Shown piece by piece: positions 34,737 through 42,078 of a DNA stretch of 64,000 nucleotides. The position numbers were made by a program, and so were the translations under genes. This DNA is from JAHJDS01 sp964569795 (GTDB lineage Bacteria > Desulfobacterota > Desulfarculia > Desulfarculales > JAHJDS01). Location of the stretch: the NCBI GenBank assembly GCA_964569795.1, contig CAZMVB010000004.1, positions 124,001 to 188,000 of the forward strand, read 5' to 3'. The notes beneath the pieces were generated by a model. That model did not search any database and was not told the DNA's origin. It was given only the letters and a program-made list of their open reading frames with translations. How positions within the stretch are numbered: the stretch's first letter is position 1; the number at the start of each line of letters is the position of its first letter.

Positions 34737-35984
34737 TCACCGACCCAGCCGCTCGAGGTCGTCGAAGAAGCCGGGGTACGAGATCCGGACGCAGTCGTGC
34801 CTGAAAACCTCGGCCGCCTGCCCGGCCAGGAGCCCGGCCAGGGCCAGGGTCATGGCCATCCGGTGATCGCCGAACGACTGGAGCGGTCCCCGGCCGTCCA
34901 GCCGGGTCGGACCAATGACGAACAGGTCATCGCCCCGGACGGCCAGGTCGGCCCCCAGGGCGGACAATTGGGACACCACCGCTGCCAGGCGGTCGGTCTC
35001 CTTGACCCGCAGCTCGCCCACGCCCCGAAACACGGTGGTCCCCTGGGCCTGGGTGGCCGTCAGGGCCAGGATGGGCACCTCGTCGATCAGGGTCGGGATC
35101 TCGGCCGCGGTCACCTCGCAGCCGACGAGTTCGGGAGAATAGGTCACCCTGAGGTCACCCCAGGGCTCGGGGTCAGACCCCCGCAGCTCGACCTCGAGGC
35201 GACACCCCTGCCGCGCCAGGACGCCCAGGAACCCGGTCCGGGTCGGATTGAGGAGCACCCCTTCCACCTTGAGGTCGCTGCCCGGGACCACGGCCGTGGC
35301 GCAGATGAAAAAGGCCGCCGACGAGATATCGCCCGGCACCCGGACCTTCTCGGGCAGGCTGAGTTCGGACCGCCTGACCCGGCAGTGGCCGTCGGTTTGG
35401 ATGAGGTCGGCCCCGCACCGAATCAAGAGACGCTCGGTGTGATCGCGGCTGCGTCCGGGCTCGATGACCGTGGTCACCCCCTCGGCCTGGATTCCGGCCA
35501 GGAGGACCGCGCTTTTCAACTGGGCGCTGGCCACGGGCAGCTCGTAGGTCACGCCGTTCAGGCTCCGGCCGCTGATGAATACCGGCGGCCGGCCCCCGGT
35601 CGGCCGGACCTGTCCCCCCATGAGTGTCAGCGGCTCGGCCACCCGCTCCATGGGGCGCCGGGAGAGGGATTCGTCCCCGGAGAGGCGCCACTCGCCGGGC
35701 CGACCCGCCAGGAGTCCCATCAGCAGGCGGAGGGTGGTCCCCGAGTTGCCGCAGTCCACCTCGCCCCCGAACACCCGGCCCGCCGCGCCGTCGAGGATCA
35801 CGTCCGGCCCGACCGTCCGGGACAGACCGCTCAGCCGCCGCACCGCCTCGAGGGTCGAGGCGCAGTCCGCGCCGGTCGCGAAATTCTCGACCCGGCATTG
35901 GCCGCTGGCCAGCAGGGACACCAGCCCCAGGCGGTGGCAGATGGACTTGTCCCCCGGGGGACGCAGGACGCCCGTCAGACTCAT
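34737..35984 (-). CDS. aroA: EPSP synthase (3-phosphoshikimate 1-carboxyvinyltransferase)
   Basis: The 415-residue enzyme adds the enolpyruvyl group to shikimate 3-phosphate. Motifs include the N-terminal PPGDKSICHRLGLVSLLASG with the active-site Lys, DCGNSGTTLRLLMGLLAG, a GDESLSRRPM block, SAQLKSAVLLAGI, PGDISSAAFF, and the C-terminal RVKETDRL and FGDHRMAM blocks with catalytic Asp/Glu/Arg. ATG 35984 overlaps the preceding DAHP synthase stop by four bases (ATGA). A much longer frame upstream is the shadow of that gene. Chorismate synthase is not nearby. Confidence 0.96.
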   Translation of the reverse strand: MSLTGVLRPPGDKSICHRLGLVSLLASGQCRVENFATGADCASTLEAVRRLSGLSRTVGPDVILDGAAGRVFGGEVDCGNSGTTLRLLMGLLAGRPGEWRLSGDESLSRRPMERVAEPLTLMGGQVRPTGGRPPVFISGRSLNGVTYELPVASAQLKSAVLLAGIQAEGVTTVIEPGRSRDHTERLLIRCGADLIQTDGHCRVRRSELSLPEKVRVPGDISSAAFFICATAVVPGSDLKVEGVLLNPTRTGFLGVLARQGCRLEVELRGSDPEPWGDLRVTYSPELVGCEVTAAEIPTLIDEVPILALTATQAQGTTVFRGVGELRVKETDRLAAVVSQLSALGADLAVRGDDLFVIGPTRLDGRGPLQSFGDHRMAMTLALAGLLAGQAAEVFRHDCVRISYPGFFDDLERLGR

Positions 35985-37021
35985 GCCGCCACCCCTGGGA
36001 TGAAGCGGCCCACCGCCCGGGCCACCTTCGCGACCTCGGCGCTCATCGTCCGGAACTCGTCCAGGGTCAGGCTCTGGCGGCCGTCCGACAGGGCCTCGGC
36101 CGGCCGGGGATGAACCTCGACCATGATGCCGTCGGCCCCGGCGGCCACGGCGGCCCGGGCCAGGGCCGGGACCAGCTCGCGCTTGCCGGCGGCGTGGCTG
36201 GGATCGACGATGACCGGCAGGTGAGTGTATTGTTTCAGGACGGGCACGGCCGACAAATCCAGCGTGTTGCGGGTCTCGGTCTCGAAGGTGCGGATGCCCC
36301 GCTCGCAGAGCATCACCTGCCAGTTGCCCTGGGCCAGGATGTACTCGGCGGACAGGAGCAGTTCCTTGACGCTGGCCATGAGTCCCCGCTTGAGGAGCAC
36401 CGGCTTGTCCTGCTGGCCGACCGCCTCCAGCAGGGCGAAGTTCTGCATGTTGCGGGCGCCGACCTGGAGGACGTCGGCATAGGCGGCCACCAGATCGACC
36501 TCCTGGGGGGACAGGACCTCGGTGATGACCGGCAGTCCGGTTTGTTGCCGGGCCTCGGCCAAAATCTGCAGCCCCTCCTCGCCCAGACCGCGGAAGGAGT
36601 AGGGGCTGGTCCGGGGCTTGAAGGCCCCGCCCCGGATGGCGCCCGCCCCGCTCTCGGCCAGGGCCGAGGCCGTCTCGAGCAGCAGTTCCCGGGACTCGAC
36701 CGCGCAGGGGCCGGCCACGATCAGGACCTCGCCGTCGCCCACCCGCCGGCCGCCGAATTCGACCACTGTCGGATGGGGGCGGAAGCTCCGCGAGACCAGC
36801 CGCCACGACTGGTCGAAGTCGGTGATCTCCTCGACGCCCGGACATGCGCCCACGGCCGCCTTCAGCTCGCCGGCCAGCTTGGGGCTGATCTCCTCGACCA
36901 CCCCCAGGACCACGGGCGTCTCCGGCGAGATCAGTCGCGGCTCCAGGTTGAAGTCCCGGATGGCGGCGATGACCCGGCCGACGTCACCCTTGAGGCAGTT
37001 GCGGCGCATGGCGATGACCAT
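35981..37021 (-). CDS. aroF: DAHP synthase, type I-beta with N-terminal regulatory domain
   Basis: The 346-residue protein combines a ferredoxin-like domain (about residues 1-70, MVIAMRRNCLKGDVGRVIAAI) with the catalytic barrel (VLIVAGPCAVES, IRGGAFKPRTSPYSFRGLG, QVGARNMQNFALL, VILKR-like KPVLLKRGL, PVIVDPSHAAGKR). In the Thermotoga-type enzyme that N-terminal domain gates the active site when Tyr or Phe binds, so allosteric feedback is likely here. It overlaps trpG by 38 bases and follows a GGAGG site. It belongs to the leader A operon, while the copy behind leader B lacks this domain. Confidence 0.95.
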   Translation of the reverse strand: MVIAMRRNCLKGDVGRVIAAIRDFNLEPRLISPETPVVLGVVEEISPKLAGELKAAVGACPGVEEITDFDQSWRLVSRSFRPHPTVVEFGGRRVGDGEVLIVAGPCAVESRELLLETASALAESGAGAIRGGAFKPRTSPYSFRGLGEEGLQILAEARQQTGLPVITEVLSPQEVDLVAAYADVLQVGARNMQNFALLEAVGQQDKPVLLKRGLMASVKELLLSAEYILAQGNWQVMLCERGIRTFETETRNTLDLSAVPVLKQYTHLPVIVDPSHAAGKRELVPALARAAVAAGADGIMVEVHPRPAEALSDGRQSLTLDEFRTMSAEVAKVARAVGRFIPGVAA

Positions 37022-37658
37022 GTCCCTCCCCCTGACCGCGGATCGAGGCCGCCGGCAGAACGTCCGGGCGGCACTCCCTCCGGACCGGCGGCAGATGCTC
37101 GCCCAAGAAATTCTCGAAGATCCGGCGTCCCTGGTCGGTGGCCACGGACTCGGGATGGAACTGGACGCCGACCACGGGCAGCTCCGGACTGACCAGCCCC
37201 ATGACCTCGCCGTCCAGGGTGTAGGCCGAGACGGCCAGCGGCGGCTTGACGCTGGCCTCGGGGACGACCAGGGAGTGGTAGCGGGTGGCCCGAAAGGGGT
37301 TGCGCATCCCCCGGAAGACGCCCCGGCCGTCGTGAAAGATTTCGGAGCGCTTGCCGTGGACCGGCACGGCCGCCCGGACGACCTGGGCCCCGAAGACCAG
37401 GGCGATGGCCTGATGACCCAGACAGACCCCCAGGATCGGGATCGTCTCGGCGTAGCGCTCGATCAGGGCGCAGGTGATCCCGGCGTTCTCGGGCCGACCC
37501 GGACCGGGCGAGATGACGATGGCCTCGATCGGCCAGTCGGCCACGGCCGCAACCGTCAGGGCGTCGTTGCGCCGGACCCTCAGCTCGCAGCCCAGGGCGC
37601 CCAGGGCGTGGGCGATGTTGTAGGTGAACGAGTCGTAGTTGTCGATGAGCAGGATCAT
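36984..37658 (-). CDS. trpG: Anthranilate synthase glutaminase subunit
   Basis: The roughly 224-residue class I glutamine amidotransferase gives ammonia to TrpE. It begins ILLIDNYDSFTYN, has the oxyanion ISPGPGRPENAG segment, the catalytic Cys in LGVCLGHQAIA and the His/Glu pair in GVQFHPESVATDQG. The C-terminal tail of about 25 residues is polar and not conserved. ATG 37658 overlaps the trpE stop by four bases. It might also serve folate synthesis, but no pabB is seen. Confidence 0.95.
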   Translation of the reverse strand: MILLIDNYDSFTYNIAHALGALGCELRVRRNDALTVAAVADWPIEAIVISPGPGRPENAGITCALIERYAETIPILGVCLGHQAIALVFGAQVVRAAVPVHGKRSEIFHDGRGVFRGMRNPFRATRYHSLVVPEASVKPPLAVSAYTLDGEVMGLVSPELPVVGVQFHPESVATDQGRRIFENFLGEHLPPVRRECRPDVLPAASIRGQGEGHGHRHAPQLPQG

Positions 37659-39043
37659 CTCAAACCTCCCGCCGCCGCCTCCAGGGCGGCGATGCCCTGG
37701 GCGGCCTTGTGTTGGATCTCCTGGTATTCCATCTCCGGGACGCTGTCGGCGACGATGCCCGCCCCGGACTGGATGGTCCATTCATCGCCCCGGAACTGGA
37801 TCATCCGGATGGCGATGCAGGTGTCCATCCGGTCCCCGGGCCCGAAGCAGCCCACGGCCCCGGCATAGGGCCCCCGGGCGTCGGCCTCGAGGTCGTGGAT
37901 GATCTCCATGGCCCGGATCTTGGGGGCCCCGGAGACGGTCCCGGCCGGAAAGGTGGCCGCAAAAACGTCCCAGACGTCCCACCGGGGGTCCAGTTGACCG
38001 CTGACCTGGGAGACCAGGTGCATGACGTGGCTGTACCGCTCGACGATCATGTACGGCGAGACCCGGACCGTGCCGTACTGGCAGACCCGGCCGGCGTCGT
38101 TGCGGGCCAGATCGACCAGCATGACGTGCTCGGCCCGCTCCTTGGGCGAGTCGCACATCTCCCGCTCCAGGGCCAGGTCGGCGTCGGGATCGCTGGACCG
38201 GCCCCGGGTGCCGGCGATGGGCCGCAAAAAGACGCGGCCGTTCTCGACCCGGACCTGGGTCTCGGGCGAGGCGCCCACCAGGCGGCAGTCCGGGAATTTC
38301 AGGAAGAACATGTAGGGCGAGGGGCTCTTGACCCGCAGCCAGCGGTAGGCCGACAGGGGGTCGAGATCGGTCTTGCCCGAGAAACGGTCCGACAGCACCA
38401 CCTGAAAGATGTCGCCCTCGCGGATATGGCGCTTGGCCCGCCTGACCGCCTCGAGGAACCCGTCCCGGGGGGGATTGATGACGGTCACCTGGGCCGGGCG
38501 CTGTCTCAGGCCGGGGGCCGTCTCCAGCCGTCGCTCGATGTCCTCGATCTTGGCCTCGGCGCCGGCCTGGTCGCCGGCGATGGCCACCAGGGTCAGACCG
38601 CGTCTCAGGTGGTCGAACACGGCGAACCGGGAGGGAAAGCACAGCCTGGCCACGGGCAGATCGTGGTCCGGTCCGGCCGGCAGCCGCTCGATCAGGCCCA
38701 CGGCCTCGTAACCGATATAGCCCGACAGGCCGCCGACAAAGGGCAGGTCGGGCAGATCGAGACAGGTCAGTTCGGCCGCCAGTTCCCGGACCACGGTGAA
38801 GAACTCGCCGGCCGGCCGGATGCGCGTCAAGGCGCCCTGGTCAACGGTCACCTCTCCCGAGGACAGGGTCACCGCGGCCAGCGGGTCCCAGGCCACGATC
38901 GAGTACCGCCCGATCCCGGTCAGGTCCTCCCCGCTTTCGAACAAGAAGGCGTTGTCCTCGTCCGGGCACAGCTTCAGAAAGGCCGAGACCGGAGTGTCCC
39001 CGTCGGCCAGGATCTGTCGAGTGACTGCCTGCATACGTTCCAT
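37655..39043 (-). CDS. trpE: Anthranilate synthase component I
   Basis: The roughly 462-residue enzyme makes anthranilate from chorismate. The N-terminal feedback region contains NAFLFESGED, equivalent to the LLES Trp-binding motif, so tryptophan inhibition is expected. The catalytic half shows IREGDIFQVVLSDRF, SPSPYMFFLKF, GASPETQVRVENG, PIAGTRGR, ERAEHVMLVDLARNDAGRV and the C-terminal SGAPKIRAMEII and GAGIVADSVPEMEYQE blocks. The start is ATG 39043 or ATG 39034; the latter has the better distance to an AAGGG site. The longer frame to 39073 runs into the leader A terminator. It is the first gene behind leader A. Confidence 0.95.
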   Translation of the reverse strand: MERMQAVTRQILADGDTPVSAFLKLCPDEDNAFLFESGEDLTGIGRYSIVAWDPLAAVTLSSGEVTVDQGALTRIRPAGEFFTVVRELAAELTCLDLPDLPFVGGLSGYIGYEAVGLIERLPAGPDHDLPVARLCFPSRFAVFDHLRRGLTLVAIAGDQAGAEAKIEDIERRLETAPGLRQRPAQVTVINPPRDGFLEAVRRAKRHIREGDIFQVVLSDRFSGKTDLDPLSAYRWLRVKSPSPYMFFLKFPDCRLVGASPETQVRVENGRVFLRPIAGTRGRSSDPDADLALEREMCDSPKERAEHVMLVDLARNDAGRVCQYGTVRVSPYMIVERYSHVMHLVSQVSGQLDPRWDVWDVFAATFPAGTVSGAPKIRAMEIIHDLEADARGPYAGAVGCFGPGDRMDTCIAIRMIQFRGDEWTIQSGAGIVADSVPEMEYQEIQHKAAQGIAALEAAAGGLR

Positions 39044-39061
39044 GCCCTTTTCGCCCCAAAT

Positions 39062-39095
39062 AAAAAAGCCCACCGCCTGTTGAGGCGGTGGGCTT
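39062..39095 (-). terminator. Leader A attenuator terminator
   Basis: On the minus strand a perfect 12-pair stem (39094-39083 with 39078-39067, loop of four) is followed by TTTTTT (complement of 39062-39067), ending about 20 bases before trpE. Its first arm (complement of 39083-39095) is complementary at 12 of 13 positions to the leader segment 39141-39153, giving the 2:3 antiterminator. That leader segment in turn pairs with 39156-39162 to make the 1:2 stem. Confidence 0.92.
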
Positions 39096-39118
39096 TTATC
39101 GGCCGTTGGAATCAGTCG

Positions 39119-39262
39119 TTAGGGACTAACAACTCCCCCGAAGCACACCGCCTGAGGCGTGCGCCACCAATAAAACCCGTAATAAAAACCGAACCGGACC
39201 GTCGGGCAGCCGGAAATCGGCGCCTGGGGTCCCGCGGAAACGATGTGTTCAGGTTCGGTCAT
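39119..39262 (-). CDS. Phe/Tyr/Trp leader peptide of the trpE operon (leader A)
   Basis: A 47-codon frame with an AGGGA site nine bases before its ATG. Residues 24-33 read FGFYYGFYWW: three Phe, three Tyr and two Trp codons in ten. The next codons form segment 1 and segment 2 of a textbook attenuator: 39156-39162 pairs with 39143-39149 (1:2), 39141-39153 pairs with 39083-39095 (2:3), and 39083-39094 pairs with 39067-39078 plus a T-run (3:4). A ribosome stalled on the aromatic run would cover segment 1 and favour antitermination. The genes behind it include the common aromatic pathway, matching the mixed composition. Confidence 0.9.
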   Translation of the reverse strand: MTEPEHIVSAGPQAPISGCPTVRFGFYYGFYWWRTPQAVCFGGVVSP

Positions 39263-39289
39263 GTCGTCATGTCCCTTTTTCAAGATATC

Positions 39290-39319
39290 AGCATGGAGGG
39301 AAGTCATCCGCCTTGTCAA
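39290..39319 (-). promoter_or_regulatory. Likely sigma-70-type promoter of leader A and the trpE operon
   Basis: On the minus strand a perfect TTGACA (39319-39314) is followed after 18 bases by CATGCT (39295-39290), a weak -10. It lies about 30 bases upstream of the leader A ATG, in the divergent gap to yihY. Confidence 0.5.
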
Positions 39320-39397
39320 GAATTTTTTTAGTTCGTGGACCCGGGGACGGGGCAAGCGACTTGTCCCTTGGCCCCGGATCATGATATTTTCCAGGCA

Positions 39398-40867
39398 ATG
39401 AAACGGCTCCTGGAAATCCCGGGCCGGGTCCGCCAAGTGCTGGGCCGGACCATGTGGCGGGCGGACATCGGTCCCGAGACCTGGTGGGGACGGCGGGGCC
39501 TGTGGCTCGCCCGGGTGATGGTCCTGTCGGTCTTCCGCAGCGCCCGGGGGTCGCTGGCGACCCGGGCCTTTGCCCTGACCTTTGTCACCCTCCTGGCGGT
39601 GGTCCCCCTGATGGCCGTCTCCTTTTCGGTGGCCAAGGGATTCGGTCTGGATCAGTCCCTGCAGCGGGTCATCCAGAAGTACGCCCTGGGCCAGGAGGAC
39701 GAGCCCCCGGCGGCGGAGGAGGTCAAGAAAAGGCCCGGCCAGGCCCAGCAGGCCACCGGTCAGGCCCAACAGGCCACTGGTCGGACCCAGAAGGCCTTGG
39801 GCCAGGTCCTGGGGTACATCTTCAAGTACGTCCATCGGACCAACGTCGGCACCCTGGGTCTGGTCGGGGTGCTGCTGTTGTTTTTCGCCGCCCTCCGGAT
39901 GCTGGCCTACGTCGAGAGCCACCTGAACCAGATCTGGGGCGTGACCCGGTCCCGATCCACCCTGCGCAAGTTCAGCGACTACACCTCTGTCCTGCTGGTC
40001 TGTCCCATCCTGCTGATCGCCTCGACGACCCTGACGGCCTCGCTCCAATCGACGGCCGTGGTCAAGTACCTCCTCGGCCTTTCGGGCCTGGACGTGGTCA
40101 TCCGGTTCATGTTTTCCCTGGGGCCGTGGCTGACCATCTGGGCGGCCCTGACCTTCTTTCTGACCTTCATGCCCAACACGCGGGTCAGGTTCGGGGCGGC
40201 CCTTTTGGGGGGCCTGGCCGCGGGCACGATCCTGGTCATTCTCCAGATGGCCTACATCAAACTCCAGGTGGGCGTGTCGCGTTACAATGCCATTTACGGC
40301 ACCTTCGCCTCGCTGCCGCTGTTCATGGTCTGGCTGCAGTTGTCGTGGATGACGGTCCTGTTCGGGGCCGAGGTCAGCTACGCCGCCCAGAACGTGTCGC
40401 GGCACCTGGACGAGCCCGACCGGCCGCCGCTGAGCGTCTCGGGTCGCCGGCGGCTGGCGGTCCGGCTGATGATCGCCCTGGGGGCGGGATTCGTGTCGGA
40501 CCGGGGACCCCAGACCGTGGACGATTTGAGTGTCAGCGTGGGCGCGCCCCACGATCAGGTCGGCGAGGTGGTCAGGCTTCTGGACGGGGCCGGCCTGCTG
40601 ACCGAGGTGGCCGGGAACCAGGGCGCCTATCTGCCCCGCCGCGCCCTGAACCGGGTGACGGTGACCGACGTGGTCGGGGCCGTCGAGGGTCTGGACGAGA
40701 TCTCGACCCAGAGCCGACTGCCCCAGGACGAGACCGGGCGGCTGCTCCGGGCCGCGGACGAACACCTGGATCACGCCCTCAAGACCGCCCGGTCCGAACT
40801 GGACCAGCTGACCATCAGTGATCTGGTGGACAAGGCCGCCGCCCGCGTCTCCCGGACGAAGGGCTGA
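39398..40867 (+). CDS. YihY/UPF0761-family membrane protein with C-terminal winged-helix-like domain
   Basis: The protein of about 489 residues has some six hydrophobic helices in the YihY core (SLATRAFALTFVTLLAVVPLMAV, then the GLVGVLLLFFAALRML, LTIWAALTFFLTFMPNTRVRF and LPLFMVWLQLSWMTVLFGAEVSYA segments). This family was once called RNase BN but is now regarded as membrane proteins of unclear role. An unusual loop near residues 110-135 contains tandem GQAQQAT repeats. The C-terminal third is soluble and resembles a helix-turn-helix domain (VDDLSVSVGAPHDQVGEVVRLLDGAGLL). ATG 39398 is chosen because conservation starts there. Confidence 0.82.
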   Translation: MKRLLEIPGRVRQVLGRTMWRADIGPETWWGRRGLWLARVMVLSVFRSARGSLATRAFALTFVTLLAVVPLMAVSFSVAKGFGLDQSLQRVIQKYALGQEDEPPAAEEVKKRPGQAQQATGQAQQATGRTQKALGQVLGYIFKYVHRTNVGTLGLVGVLLLFFAALRMLAYVESHLNQIWGVTRSRSTLRKFSDYTSVLLVCPILLIASTTLTASLQSTAVVKYLLGLSGLDVVIRFMFSLGPWLTIWAALTFFLTFMPNTRVRFGAALLGGLAAGTILVILQMAYIKLQVGVSRYNAIYGTFASLPLFMVWLQLSWMTVLFGAEVSYAAQNVSRHLDEPDRPPLSVSGRRRLAVRLMIALGAGFVSDRGPQTVDDLSVSVGAPHDQVGEVVRLLDGAGLLTEVAGNQGAYLPRRALNRVTVTDVVGAVEGLDEISTQSRLPQDETGRLLRAADEHLDHALKTARSELDQLTISDLVDKAAARVSRTKG

Positions 40868-40962
40868 CTTGACGTCACGAGGTCCCTGCCTTTGGATTTA
40901 AAAAGGGGGGCCGGTCAGCCAGGATCGGTTTTTCAGAGGAACAACGAACGTGGAGGCCCAGG

Positions 40963-41403
40963 ATGAGCCGAATAGCGATTTCCGCCGTGGCCCTGGCGGC
41001 CCTGCTGCTCCTGGCGGCGGCGCCGGCGCTGGCCGCCGAGCCCATGACCGACGCCGGAATCAAGGCCAAGTACAGCCAGTCCTATGACTCGCCCCCGATC
41101 AAGGTCATCTACACCCCGAACCTGCCCGCCCAATATCCCAAGACCGTGGCCGATTTCTTGAGGTACACCGTTCGGGTCCGCAACCGGACGACCTGCGCCC
41201 TGGGACCGGCGGACGACGGTTCATCCGGCGTCATGCTCCGCCTTCCGGCCCGGTGGCAGAGCGCCGACGAGATCGACGCCCGGAAGCGGGGGCTGCTCAA
41301 GCAGATCGCCGTGATGCTGTCCCAGAAGCTGGGGACCAGCGTCCAACTGGTGGTGGTCCGGGCCGGCACGAACCAGGAGACCTTCCGGACGAGCAGCCAA
41401 TAG
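40963..41403 (+). CDS. Secreted protein of unknown function
   Basis: The 146-residue protein has a clear Sec signal peptide: Arg near the start, a Leu/Ala-rich core and a likely cut after ALA (about residue 24). The mature part of about 120 residues has mixed alpha/beta character, one Cys and no recognised motif. An intrinsic terminator follows the stop. It is transcribed alone, 95 bases after yihY. I do not recognise the family. Confidence 0.7.
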   Translation: MSRIAISAVALAALLLLAAAPALAAEPMTDAGIKAKYSQSYDSPPIKVIYTPNLPAQYPKTVADFLRYTVRVRNRTTCALGPADDGSSGVMLRLPARWQSADEIDARKRGLLKQIAVMLSQKLGTSVQLVVVRAGTNQETFRTSSQ

Positions 41404-41426
41404 GCCCGGTCCCGAAGATGCCCGTC

Positions 41427-41456
41427 AACCGGCGTCCTGACGGGCGCCGGTTTTTT
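41427..41456 (+). terminator. Intrinsic terminator after the secreted protein gene
   Basis: AACCGGCG at 41427-41434 pairs with CGCCGGTT at 41445-41452, and the T-run continues to 41456. It lies 24 bases after the stop codon. Confidence 0.8.
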
Positions 41457-41533
41457 CGTGGGGGTGGGGCCGTTGATGTCCGCGGCGCGCCCGTCCCCGT
41501 CACGGCCTGGCGGTCAGCGGTGCGGCCTCGGGG

Positions 41534-41941
41534 TCAGCGGCCGGTCGAGCCGTCCGGTCCCCGGTCGGTCCGCTTCCGGCCCAGCCGGTCGAGCAGGCGG
41601 CCGTAATAGCGCTGGTCTTCCTCGAATTCGATCCGGGTCGAGCGGATCATGTTCAGCTTCATCACCAGAAAATTGAGACGGCGCATCTGGCGCAGGCGTT
41701 CCTGTTCGTCGGGCAGATTCGGGATCAGGTCTTCGAGGCGGTGGATCTGATGCTTGATATCCAGATCCGGGGGCACGCAGTCGGCGTTCTTGAGGATGTG
41801 GTAGGCCAGCCGCACCTCGGCCGGGGTGCGGAAGTAGTCCTCCAGGGACAGCTCGCGGCCGCGGCCCTCGAGATTGAGGAATTCGCCCCGGCTGATGGCC
41901 TCCTTGATGCGTTGTTCGGCCAGTTTGGTGAAGGCGCTCAC
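41534..41941 (-). CDS. DUF1992 (DnaJ-C28-like) protein
   Basis: The roughly 135-residue protein has the DUF1992 pattern: FTKLAEQRIKEAISRGEFLNLEGRGREL followed by an Asp/Tyr/Phe-rich LEDYFRTPAEVRLAYHILKNADCVPPDLD and helical segments. Members are linked by name to DnaJ homologue DNAJC28 but the molecular role is unclear. GTG 41941 is preferred as start because a GGAGA site precedes it and conservation begins there; an in-frame ATG lies 18 codons upstream in an Arg-rich, unconserved stretch. Confidence 0.8.
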   Translation of the reverse strand: MSAFTKLAEQRIKEAISRGEFLNLEGRGRELSLEDYFRTPAEVRLAYHILKNADCVPPDLDIKHQIHRLEDLIPNLPDEQERLRQMRRLNFLVMKLNMIRSTRIEFEEDQRYYGRLLDRLGRKRTDRGPDGSTGR

Positions 41942-42078
41942 GATCGATACTCTCCGCCCCGGCGCCGCCCGCCCTCGTTTCAGGCCCGGGGTCATCGCTC
42001 CGGCCGGGCCGGGTCAATCAGACTATAGCGCACCCGGGGTCCCGGGGCAAGGCCGGCCCCCGGGGCGGGCCGGTCCGG

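Noticed and set aside
34737..36845. 702-residue fusion of aroA with upstream sequence
   Set aside because: The extra N-terminal part is the shadow of the DAHP synthase gene; the ATGA overlap at 35981-35984 marks the true aroA start.
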